5,350 nucleotides of DNA, taken from positions 1 to 5,350 of the forward strand of contig JAAVHM010000135.1 in NCBI GenBank assembly GCA_014799675.1, written 5' to 3'. A model generated the notes under the pieces. It was not told where the DNA came from. It searched no databases and worked only from the letters and a program-made list of their open reading frames with translations. Source of the DNA: Ruminococcus sp. Its GTDB lineage: Bacteria; Bacillota; Clostridia; Oscillospirales; Ruminococcaceae. Below are positions 1 through 5,350 of this stretch, one piece after another (position 1 is the first letter of the stretch; the number at the start of each line of letters is the position of its first letter). The translations under genes and the position numbers were made by a program.

Positions 1-424
1 ATTGATGATCGGGGCAAAGTATTGCCATTGCCAAAAACAGGGAAAGATTAAGATAATAATTTGTTGCATAGCCTGTAATAAATCCGCCTATCGCAGCAAG
101 GAGCGCTCCCGTAAAATAATATACGTTAAAACGCCAGCCGCCCCAGTAGCTTTCAAGATTAGAGCCGATAAACCAGTACAGATACAGCCAGAAAAGCATA
201 CTTATTGGGTCGCCGTATTCAGGTACTAAAATAAAGCTTATAATACGCCATATCTGCCCGTGAAATATTGCATTGCGGTCGAATATAAGAAATTGCAAAA
301 TAGGAAGCGTTGGTAAAAGATACTGAAAAGCAAATATTATTCCCGTGCCGATAATGATATAGAGCATAAGGTTGCTGATGTAGTAACGCCCGAATTTCCG
401 TTCCATTTTATTAAGTAAGTTCAA
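1..424 (-). CDS. Rhomboid-like integral membrane protein (5' part, truncated by window edge)
   Basis: This gene reads leftward and has 141 codons in the window with no stop; the rest lies beyond position 1. It resembles the rhomboid-fold family of Clostridia. Hydrophobic segments lie near residues 19-37, 73-87 and 101-119, with another starting near 125. The inter-helix motif HGQIWR is at 55-60 and the rhomboid-type loop SNLESYWGGWRFN is at 88-100. Where active rhomboids carry the catalytic GxSG, this protein appears to read LNLS (125-128), so it may be a non-proteolytic member; the catalytic-His helix is outside the window. I place the start at TTG (422-424) because GAGG lies 8 nt upstream of it. 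The in-frame ATG at 404-406, six codons later, has no Shine-Dalgarno sequence. The gene is divergent from the DUF1858 gene and has its own promoter. The family call is from remembered sequence resemblance; substrate and function are unknown. Confidence 0.72.
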   Translation of the reverse strand, partial: MNLLNKMERKFGRYYISNLMLYIIIGTGIIFAFQYLLPTLPILQFLIFDRNAIFHGQIWRIISFILVPEYGDPISMLFWLYLYWFIGSNLESYWGGWRFNVYYFTGALLAAIGGFITGYATNYYLNLSLFLAMAILCPDHQ

Positions 425-431
425 TATAAAA

Positions 432-436
432 ACCTC
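432..436 (-). promoter_or_regulatory. Ribosome binding site that decides a TTG start
   Basis: On the minus strand GAGGT lies 7 nt before the TTG at 424-422. The alternative ATG at 406-404 is preceded only by AT-rich coding-like sequence, so this site favours the TTG start. Confidence 0.6.
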
Positions 437-457
437 GATTTCAAATATTTACATCAT

Positions 458-486
458 ATTATACCATTAATTTGTAAAAAAAGCAA
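458..486 (-). promoter_or_regulatory. Sigma-A-type promoter for the rhomboid-like gene
   Basis: Read on the minus strand, TTGCTT (486-481) is followed by exactly 17 nt and then TATAAT (463-458). The -10 is extended (TGGTATAAT). The predicted transcript start is near 451, giving a leader of about 25 nt before the TTG start. The -10 is a perfect consensus; the -35 matches four of six positions. Confidence 0.7.
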
Positions 487-498
487 TACTGCTATTGC
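483..498. repeat. Palindrome between divergent -35 boxes, possible operator
   Basis: GCAATA (483-488) and TATTGC (493-498) form a perfect 6-bp inverted repeat around the 4-nt spacer CTGC. Each arm includes most of one of the two divergent -35 hexamers (481-486 minus, 495-500 plus), so a protein bound here would cover both promoters. Part of the symmetry follows simply from two facing TTGC -35 cores, so an operator role is inference. I do not recognise the regulator. Confidence 0.35.
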
Positions 499-523
499 AA
501 AAATTTAAAAAATGGGTTATAAT
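495..523 (+). promoter_or_regulatory. Sigma-A-type promoter for the DUF1858 gene
   Basis: TTGCAA (495-500) and TATAAT (518-523) are separated by exactly 17 nt. Transcription is expected to start near 530, leaving a leader of about 30 nt that contains AGGAGG at 546-551. This is the strongest plus-strand promoter seen in the window. Confidence 0.78.
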
Positions 524-559
524 AAATATGTATTGCTGAAATTTTAGGAGGAATTTAAA

Positions 560-766
560 ATGAGCACAAAAATTACTGCGGATATGATAATCGGCGAGGT
601 TCTTGATCTTGACCCCGATACTGCGCCATATTTCCTTGAAATGGGTATGCACTGTCTCGGCTGCCCCTCTGCAAGAGGAGAAAGCATCGCAGACGCCTGC
701 AATGTACACGGCGTAAACGCTGACGCGCTTGTTGAAAAGCTTAATTCGCATTTTGCAAACAAGTGA
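560..766 (+). CDS. DUF1858 small redox-disulfide domain protein
   Basis: This 68-residue cytoplasmic protein consists of a single DUF1858 domain, the family also described as the hybrid-cluster-protein-associated redox disulfide domain. The family hallmarks are visible: an N-terminal segment of the type ITADMIIGEVLDLDPDTAP (5-23), then GMHCLGCPSARGESI (29-43) with the C-x-x-C pair C32/C35, and a third cysteine, C47, in ADACNVHG. Length is normal for stand-alone members. The start is fixed by AGGAGG at 546-551, 8 nt before the ATG. It has its own promoter (495-523) and terminator (775-820), so it is probably monocistronic. In other genomes the domain often accompanies hybrid cluster protein or redox and nitrogen-oxide enzymes; no such partner lies in this window. 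The biochemical role is not established; a thiol-redox or metal-binding role is suggested only by the cysteines. Confidence 0.9.
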   Translation: MSTKITADMIIGEVLDLDPDTAPYFLEMGMHCLGCPSARGESIADACNVHGVNADALVEKLNSHFANK

Positions 767-774
767 TCCGCAAT

Positions 775-820
775 TGCCGATAATGCAGCTTTTTGCGTTA
801 TCGGCATAATTTTATTTTGT
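775..820 (+). terminator. Intrinsic (Rho-independent) terminator after the DUF1858 gene
   Basis: TGCCGATAATGC (775-786) pairs with GCGTTATCGGCA (795-806) over 12 bp with a single G-T wobble and an 8-nt loop. A T-rich tail (807-820) follows. It lies 8 bp after the TGA stop. There is no A-tract on the left, so it should act only on plus-strand transcripts. Confidence 0.88.
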
Positions 821-860
821 CAACTAAAAATTTACATATTATTTACAAAGGAAAACCATT

Positions 861-2321
861 ATGCTTGATAAACGACTTAAATTATGCGCCGATATGGTAA
901 AGGGCAAACGCGTCTGCGACGTGGGAACAGACCACGCATACCTTATTGCGGAACTTCTTTCCTCGGGAAAATGCGACACCGCCGTCGCTGCGGACATTAA
1001 CGAGGGACCCATTTCCGCCGCAAGGGCAAACCTTGAAAAAGCGGGAGTAACTGACAAGGTGGATATTATCCTTTCCGACGGACTGAAAAATGTTCCGCAA
1101 GAGGGGATTACCGACATTGTTATCGCAGGAATGGGCGGTGAGCTTATTGCTAAAATTCTTTCGGAATGTGACTGGCTTGAGGGAAAAAATCTGATATTGC
1201 AGCCCATGAGCAAGTCCGACCACCTTTTGCGTTGGCTGTGGGAAAACGGCTTTGAAATACTCAAAAGGCAAGCTGTACGCGAGGGTAAATTCTGCTATAC
1301 GGCAATAAATTGCATGAAAAGTTCAAAGACTTTACAGCAAACTGATATCCCGCCGCTTTTTGAATATATAGGAGGACTTGATTTTACCGACATTTCAGCC
1401 ATAGAATACGCAAAGCGACAAGCTGATAAGCTTTACACATCGGCGGCTTCTTTGAGAGATTCGGGACGGTACACAGAAGCGTTAAAATATATGAAGCTTG
1501 CCGCCGAAATAATACTAAAAACAGGAGGAAAACCAATGTATACGGTCAAAGATATTTTTGCAGCCATGGACGTTATTGCGCCCATGAAAAATCTCCATAA
1601 GGGAGACAATTCGGGTCTTTTGGTGGGAGATGAAAACTCTCCCGTGACAAAGGTTCTTTTCGCTTTGGATATAACCTGCGAGGTGGTTCGGGAGGCGGTT
1701 GATATCGGCGCGGAGGTTATAGTTGCACACCACCCTGTAATTTTCCACCCGCTGTACACCCTTGATGACAGCAATCCTGCCTGCCTTGCCTTAAAGCACG
1801 GTATAGCCTGCATTTGTTTTCATTCGCCCCTTGATATGGCTGACGGCGGTATCAACGACATTATTTTCGATATGCTGAACCCTGCGCTGAAGCTGAAAAA
1901 GCAAGCCGTTCTTGAACCTGTTCACCCCGACGGACGGGGCTACGGCTGGGTCTGCTCTGTTGGAAACGAGATAATGCCCGACAATTTGGGTACGCTTCTA
2001 AAGGATATTTTTGGCAATAAAGTTGTCCGCTATACAAACAGCGGCAGAACGGTAAAAAAAATCGCGTTCTGTTCGGGCGGCGCTGGAGGAAATCTTCCAC
2101 TTGCAATTAAGCAGGGCGCGGACGCTTATGTTACGGGAGACGTTAAGCACGACCAATGGATAACCGCCCGAAACAATGGTATCGCTCTTTACGACTGCGG
2201 ACATTTCCATACCGAGGATATTGTCATTTCATATCTTATAAATCGTTTCGGGGAAGCTTTGCCAGGCTTGGAGCTTGTTCATGCCAAATCCGACAAAGAC
2301 CCTGTTGACTACATTATATAA
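861..2321 (+). CDS. trmK: TrmK tRNA (adenine22-N1)-methyltransferase fused in frame to a Nif3-family dinuclear metal protein
   Basis: One 486-codon frame carries two complete proteins. Residues 1-225 match TrmK, which methylates A22 of tRNA using SAM: DVGTDHAY (20-27), ADINEGP (44-50), SDG (72-74), AGMGGELI (89-96) and LILQP (111-115), then a helical C-terminal region (about 175-220) as in the TrmK coiled-coil domain. Residues 226-486 match the short Nif3/DUF34 form (about 260 residues, lacking the central insert of Bacillus YqfO): GLLVGD (252-257), AHHP (289-292), FHSPLDM (320-326) and HFHTE (448-452). By family comparison the likely metal ligands are H290, H291, D325, H448 and E452. The start is supported by AAAGGA at 847-852, 8 nt upstream of the ATG. 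In Bacillus these are two adjacent genes; here no stop separates them, yet a ribosome binding site and ATG remain at the junction. Nif3 function is unsettled. Both family calls are firm; whether the fusion is the main product is not known. Confidence 0.93.
   Translation: MLDKRLKLCADMVKGKRVCDVGTDHAYLIAELLSSGKCDTAVAADINEGPISAARANLEKAGVTDKVDIILSDGLKNVPQEGITDIVIAGMGGELIAKILSECDWLEGKNLILQPMSKSDHLLRWLWENGFEILKRQAVREGKFCYTAINCMKSSKTLQQTDIPPLFEYIGGLDFTDISAIEYAKRQADKLYTSAASLRDSGRYTEALKYMKLAAEIILKTGGKPMYTVKDIFAAMDVIAPMKNLHKGDNSGLLVGDENSPVTKVLFALDITCEVVREAVDIGAEVIVAHHPVIFHPLYTLDDSNPACLALKHGIACICFHSPLDMADGGINDIIFDMLNPALKLKKQAVLEPVHPDGRGYGWVCSVGNEIMPDNLGTLLKDIFGNKVVRYTNSGRTVKKIAFCSGGAGGNLPLAIKQGADAYVTGDVKHDQWITARNNGIALYDCGHFHTEDIVISYLINRFGEALPGLELVHAKSDKDPVDYII
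1523..1538 (+). promoter_or_regulatory. Internal ribosome binding site and in-frame ATG for a free Nif3-family protein (1536-2321)
   Basis: AGGAGG (1523-1528) lies 7 nt before ATG (1536-1538), which is codon 226 of the fused frame. The sequence following it, MYTVKDIFAAMDVIAP, looks like a normal Nif3 N-terminus, and starting here would give a 261-residue protein, the usual length for stand-alone Nif3. This suggests the locus can produce both the fusion and a free Nif3 protein. The site is seen directly; its use is inferred. Confidence 0.7.
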
Positions 2322-2332
2322 GGAGTAACACT

Positions 2333-3142
2333 ATGCTGTGCTGTCCGAAATGCGGAGAAAAATTAACTGACGAGGGCAGGTCTTTCACCTGTCCGAACCG
2401 CCATTGCTATGACAAAGCGAAAAGCGGATATGTGAACCTTTTGCTGTCCAATCAAATGAAAACCAAGCTCCCTGGGGATAACAAGCTTATGGTGCAGGCG
2501 AGAAAATCCTTTCTGGACAAGGGTTACTATGAAATTCTCGCAAAAGCTTTGCAGAACAATGTTAAGGAGTATACCTTTGCAGACTGCAATATCCTTGACG
2601 CAGGCTGCGGGGAGGGCTACTATACCGAAAAAATTGCGGAAGCTGTCTCTGGAATTGCCAAGGAAATTATTGGCATAGACATATCCAAGTGCGCCGCCGA
2701 CTATGCCACAAAGCGTACAAAATCGGCATTGTTTGCAGTCGCAAGCGTTTTTCACCTGCCGATAGAAACGGAAAGCTGCGATATTTTAACAACGCTTTTC
2801 GCGCCCTACTGCGGTGAGGAATTCCTGCGCGTCCTGAAAAGCGGCGGGATAATGATAATGGTCATACCCTCGGAGCGTCATTTGTGGCAGCTTAAATGTG
2901 CAGTTTACGATGAGCCGTATCAAAATGATGTAAAGGATTTTGCCTTGTCGGGTTTTGAGCTTATCAAGCGGGACACGATATGCGGAAATATAGATATATC
3001 CTGCAATGAGGACATAATGTCCCTGTTCTCAATGACCCCGTATTTTTACAAAACCTCGGAGGAAAATCAGCAGAAACTTGTAAAGTTAAAAAACCTTACA
3101 ACAGAAATTGGTTTTGAAATGCTTACATATAAAAAATTATGA
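2333..3142 (+). CDS. rlmA: RlmA-type 23S rRNA (guanine-N1)-methyltransferase
   Basis: The 269-residue product matches the RlmA family in length and layout. These enzymes methylate N1 of a guanine in 23S rRNA helix 35 (G745 for the Gram-negative type, G748 for the Gram-positive RlmA-II/TlrB type) using SAM. The N-terminal zinc finger is intact with C4, C7, C20 and H24, followed by the family segment DKAKSGYVNLL (27-37) and PGDNKLMVQARKSFLDKGYY (47-66). The Rossmann SAM motif ILDAGCGEGYY is at 87-97, the acidic strand-2 end GIDIS at 114-118, and a later conserved region FAPYCGEEFLRVLKSGG at 156-172. The AAGGAG site (2320-2325) overlaps the TAA stop of the upstream gene and sits 7 nt before the ATG, which suggests translational coupling. 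The RlmA-II type is expected for a Gram-positive, and in Streptococcus and Streptomyces it affects macrolide and ketolide response. Which guanine is the target cannot be told from the sequence. Confidence 0.88.
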   Translation: MLCCPKCGEKLTDEGRSFTCPNRHCYDKAKSGYVNLLLSNQMKTKLPGDNKLMVQARKSFLDKGYYEILAKALQNNVKEYTFADCNILDAGCGEGYYTEKIAEAVSGIAKEIIGIDISKCAADYATKRTKSALFAVASVFHLPIETESCDILTTLFAPYCGEEFLRVLKSGGIMIMVIPSERHLWQLKCAVYDEPYQNDVKDFALSGFELIKRDTICGNIDISCNEDIMSLFSMTPYFYKTSEENQQKLVKLKNLTTEIGFEMLTYKKL

Positions 3143-3157
3143 TAACGGAGGATTATT

Positions 3158-4348
3158 ATGGAGAAAATTAAAAAATCGTTCACAAAAGCTTTTTTACCTA
3201 TAGCAGTTTCTGCCGCAGCTTTGGTAGTTTTTTCAAAAGTATTTGACTTTGCAGAGAGAATAAGCGAAAATTATGTACCCTTAAGGATTAGTATACATTT
3301 AGGATTCAATATCTATGTTAATGAACTTGTGTTTTCTTTGATAGTATTTTTAATTGTATCGCCGTTTTATATCGGGCTGTATGATTTTTTGTTCTGTCGC
3401 GTCAGCGGTAAAAATCCGTCTGTTTCGGATATTTTTAAATTTTACCGAAGTCCGGGGAAATTTTTTAAATCCGCTGTTGCAAGGTGTGTTGCAGAAATTG
3501 CAATAATGCTTATTTCGCCTATTTTTATGTTTCTTATGGCATTTTCTTCCGGCGGCGAAGCGGCTATAGGTGCATTAATTATAATTATTATAGTGATTTG
3601 TATATATTTTGCATTTACGCTTGTACCTTACATATATGCCAAAAATCCGAGCGAAGGAATTGTTTTGATTGCAGAAAAGTCAGTTAAGCTGTTTATCAAA
3701 TATTTTTATGTTTTGATAGCGGCAAATGTTATCATACTTGTATTAGATGCAGTTTATTTAAAGTTTGCGCCAAATAATAATTTATATCAAGGCAGACTTG
3801 AGGATTATAATGCGGACGTAATCTATTCAAATATTTTGTCGGGTGTTGGCAGTTGGATTTTAACAGTCTTTACTATGTGGATAAGCTTTACTGCTGTATA
3901 TATTATTTTTGAAAAGGAGGACAAGCATATGCTGAAAGAATTTTTTAACAGAAAAAACAATGATGATATCGAAGAGGAAGCTCCGTTTATAGAGCCTTAC
4001 GACTTTTTTATTGAGGCAGACGAGCGTTTTAACGACGAAAAAATTATCGAGACCGAGGACATAAGGGGAGTTGACATTCTTGCAGTCCTTGACGAAATGG
4101 AGCTTGCGGACGATGTAAAAATTGACCTTGCAATACGGAGAAAGCTGAAAAAGATGTTTGAGGAGCTTTCCTTTGAAATAGGCGAGTACGTTACATACGA
4201 GGGCGGCAGGGAGATAGAAAACGATTTTACCGAGGAAATAGACGAACGGGAATTTGAAGTTTCTGTGGAAATCACAAGAAATTCCGATTATGAACCGTTT
4301 AAATTAATTTTGCGGGTGAACGCTTCCGATAATGATAATGAAGAATAA
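3158..4348 (+). CDS. Six-helix membrane protein joined to an acidic soluble C-terminal domain, function unknown
   Basis: The 396-residue product has two distinct halves. Residues 1-257 hold about six hydrophobic segments (roughly 11-28, 56-78, 109-130, 136-158, 178-200, 229-251). The stretch around GLYDFLFCRVSGKNP (73-87) with the following DIFKFYR resembles the DUF975-like multi-pass proteins of Firmicutes, a weak resemblance from memory. Residues 258-396 are soluble and strongly acidic, rich in Glu and Asp, with a predicted helical part (305-340) and a likely beta-strand part (343-388); I do not recognise a family. The start is supported by GGAGG at 3147-3151, 6 nt before the ATG and 15 bp after the rlmA stop. 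A full ribosome binding site and an in-frame ATG sit exactly at the boundary between the halves (3915-3931). The membrane half is visibly more AT-rich than its neighbours. It may be a recent fusion of two genes. No enzymatic motif was seen. Confidence 0.8.
   Translation: MEKIKKSFTKAFLPIAVSAAALVVFSKVFDFAERISENYVPLRISIHLGFNIYVNELVFSLIVFLIVSPFYIGLYDFLFCRVSGKNPSVSDIFKFYRSPGKFFKSAVARCVAEIAIMLISPIFMFLMAFSSGGEAAIGALIIIIIVICIYFAFTLVPYIYAKNPSEGIVLIAEKSVKLFIKYFYVLIAANVIILVLDAVYLKFAPNNNLYQGRLEDYNADVIYSNILSGVGSWILTVFTMWISFTAVYIIFEKEDKHMLKEFFNRKNNDDIEEEAPFIEPYDFFIEADERFNDEKIIETEDIRGVDILAVLDEMELADDVKIDLAIRRKLKKMFEELSFEIGEYVTYEGGREIENDFTEEIDEREFEVSVEITRNSDYEPFKLILRVNASDNDNEE
3915..3931 (+). promoter_or_regulatory. 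Internal ribosome binding site and in-frame ATG for a free acidic protein (3929-4348)
   Basis: AGGAGG (3915-3920), within AAAAGGAGG, lies 8 nt before ATG (3929-3931), codon 258 of the surrounding frame. It falls just after the last predicted membrane helix and would start a 139-residue soluble protein. The spacing is as good as at any gene start in this window. Real use is inferred; the purine-rich codons for EKED alone could create such a site by chance. Confidence 0.55.
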
Positions 4349-4363
4349 AAATAAAGCGGGTAT

Positions 4364-4397
4364 TCTTGCTTCTTGCATCTGAATATCTTGCTTCTGA
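4364..4397 (+). repeat. Short imperfect direct repeats before rqcH
   Basis: The 63-bp gap before rqcH holds two exact copies of TCTTGCTTCT (4364-4373 and 4386-4395). A related CTTGCATCTGA at 4372-4382 resembles CTTGCTTCTGA at 4387-4397. The gap shows no clear hairpin, terminator or promoter. The repeats could be simple slippage products; no function is proposed. Confidence 0.4.
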
Positions 4398-4411
4398 TAG
4401 GAGGAATAAAT

Positions 4412-5350
4412 ATGGCGTTGGACGGCGCATTTCTTAATAATGTTAAAAGAGAGCTGGGAATTCTTATCGGCGGCAGGGTCGATAAAATAAGCCAGCCCTC
4501 AAGGGAGGAGATAGTTATAACATTCCGCACACGTGGCGGGAATGAAAAGCTGCTTTTTTCGGCAGCGGCAGGCTCTGCCCGTGTGAATATCACAAAGGCG
4601 GCAATCGAGAACCCAAAAGTACCGCCAATGTTCTGTATGCTCATGCGTAAGCATTTGGGCAACGGCAGGCTTCTTGACATTCGGCAGGACGGTCTGGAAC
4701 GTATTCTGTACTTTGATTTTGAGGCAATGAACGAGCTTGGCGATATGGTGAAAATCACTCTTGCGGCGGAAATTATGGGACGCTGCTCCAATCTTGTAAT
4801 AATCAACGCCGACGGAAAAATAATCGACAGTATCAAGCGTGTGGACGCTGAAATGTCCCGCGAAAGAATGGTTCTGCCGAATATGACATATTCCTGCCCG
4901 CCCAGAGACGACCGTCTTGATTATCGTAACTGTACGGCAGAGGACATTGTCAAAGCCGCCGAACCGCTTCCCGAAGCCGATCTGTCAAAAACTTTAATAA
5001 AAATATTTGAGGGAATTTCGCCTGTTGCCGCACGGGAATGGGTATATTATGCTTCGCAGGGGAATGACGCCGTAAAAAGCGACCTCCACGGCGAGCTTCT
5101 GGAACGTCTGACCTTTGCTGTACAGCAGACCGCCCGCGAGTGCAGCGAGGGAAAATGCACATACACCGTCATAAAGGACAAGGACGGTATGCTGAAGGAT
5201 TTTTCGTTCATGCCGATATATCAGTACGGCGGGCTTATGGACACGAAAGAATTCGACTCCGCCTGCGAGCTGCTGGACTATTTCTACACCGAACGGGACA
5301 GCGCTGCGCGTATGAAGCAGCGTTCACAGGATATGTACAGGCTTTTGCAG
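4412..5350 (+). CDS. rqcH: RqcH / NFACT-family ribosome quality control protein (N-terminal part, truncated by window edge)
   Basis: The frame is open for 313 codons to the window edge. The family includes bacterial RqcH and eukaryotic Rqc2/NEMF, which bind 50S subunits carrying stalled peptidyl-tRNA and recruit alanyl-tRNA to add C-terminal alanine tails; older names are FbpA and PavA (fibronectin-binding). The NFACT-N domain is plain: ALDGAFLNN (2-10), GGRVDKISQP (20-29), PKVPPMFCMLMRKHLGNG (68-85), ELGD (108-111), EIMGRCSNLVII (120-131) and IIDSIKRVD (137-145). The visible part continues through the helical middle domain to KQRSQDMYRLLQ, where the coiled coil should begin. The NFACT-R domain lies beyond the window. 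AGGAGG at 4399-4404, 7 nt before the ATG, fixes the start. It is 63 bp downstream of the membrane-protein gene on the same strand, so it is probably co-transcribed with the RNA methyltransferase genes. Confidence 0.92.
   Translation, partial: MALDGAFLNNVKRELGILIGGRVDKISQPSREEIVITFRTRGGNEKLLFSAAAGSARVNITKAAIENPKVPPMFCMLMRKHLGNGRLLDIRQDGLERILYFDFEAMNELGDMVKITLAAEIMGRCSNLVIINADGKIIDSIKRVDAEMSRERMVLPNMTYSCPPRDDRLDYRNCTAEDIVKAAEPLPEADLSKTLIKIFEGISPVAAREWVYYASQGNDAVKSDLHGELLERLTFAVQQTARECSEGKCTYTVIKDKDGMLKDFSFMPIYQYGGLMDTKEFDSACELLDYFYTERDSAARMKQRSQDMYRLLQ

Noticed and set aside
2..229. Plus-strand open frame of 75 codons
   Set aside because: It is antisense to the rhomboid-like gene, has no ribosome binding site in view, and its product has no recognisable domain.
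467..807. Minus-strand open frames of 94 and 87 codons opposite the DUF1858 gene
   Set aside because: They overlap a clearly recognised gene and its terminator or promoter, and their translations look like shadow sequence.
817..845. Possible promoter TTGTCA-17-TATTTA upstream of trmK
   Set aside because: The expected RNA start near 852 would leave fewer than 10 nt before the ATG and remove the ribosome binding site, and the -10 is weak.
839..1271. Two minus-strand open frames of 141 and 129 codons opposite trmK
   Set aside because: Antisense to a conserved coding region with intact motifs; both are shadows of its codon bias.
1501..1540. A frameshift or sequencing error between TrmK and Nif3
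   Set aside because: Both halves are in the same frame with intact motifs right up to the junction, so no frameshift is needed; loss of a stop is the simpler reading.
1433..2210. Several minus-strand open frames opposite the Nif3 region
   Set aside because: Antisense to conserved metal-binding motifs and without plausible start signals or family features.
2363..2755. Minus-strand open frame of 130 codons opposite rlmA
   Set aside because: Antisense to the zinc finger and SAM-binding region of a well-matched enzyme.
3484..3687. Plus-strand frame of 67 codons rich in Cys and Tyr within the membrane gene
   Set aside because: It is an alternative frame of AT-rich membrane codons with no ribosome binding site; the main frame gives clean hydrophobic helices.
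3997..4836. Minus-strand frames of 92 and 182 codons rich in Ser
   Set aside because: Serine runs arise from the reverse complement of Glu/Asp-rich codons, and the longer frame crosses two real genes and their ribosome binding site.
4950..5162. Minus-strand open frame of 70 codons
   Set aside because: Antisense to the conserved rqcH frame; Arg-rich composition is typical of a shadow.

Overview
The window looks like a chromosomal segment of a low-to-moderate GC Gram-positive bacterium, most likely a Clostridia member of the Oscillospiraceae/Ruminococcus type. The clues are strong AGGAGG-type ribosome binding sites with 6-8 nt spacing before almost every gene, tight co-directional gene packing, a TrmK/Nif3 pair (adjacent genes in Bacillus and relatives), a DUF1858 redox-disulfide protein, and an RqcH of the Firmicutes type. 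This assignment comes from reading the proteins, not from a search.

Layout. Positions 1-424 (minus strand) hold the 5' part of a rhomboid-like membrane protein that runs off the left edge. Positions 425-559 are a divergent promoter region with a well-formed sigma-A-type promoter on each strand and a 16-bp palindrome between the two -35 boxes. On the plus strand, 560-766 encodes a 68-residue DUF1858 protein followed by a strong intrinsic terminator (775-820). A co-directional gene set then starts at 861: a TrmK tRNA methyltransferase joined in frame to a Nif3-family dinuclear-metal protein (861-2321), an RlmA-type 23S rRNA guanine-N1 methyltransferase (2333-3142), a six-helix membrane protein joined in frame to an acidic soluble domain (3158-4348), and the first 313 codons of rqcH (4412 to the right edge). 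Gaps inside this set are 11, 15 and 63 bp, so it is probably one operon.

How they fit. TrmK (tRNA m1A22), RlmA (23S rRNA helix 35) and RqcH (rescue of stalled 50S subunits) all act on the translation machinery. Nif3 and the membrane protein have no settled function. The DUF1858 protein and the rhomboid-like protein look like separate transcription units.

The most unusual feature is that two ORFs of the operon each contain a textbook Shine-Dalgarno sequence and an in-frame ATG exactly at a domain boundary (1523-1538 and 3915-3931). They look like pairs of genes whose intervening stop codon was lost, so each locus may make both a full-length fusion and a free C-terminal protein. No mobile element, CRISPR array, tRNA or rRNA gene was seen.
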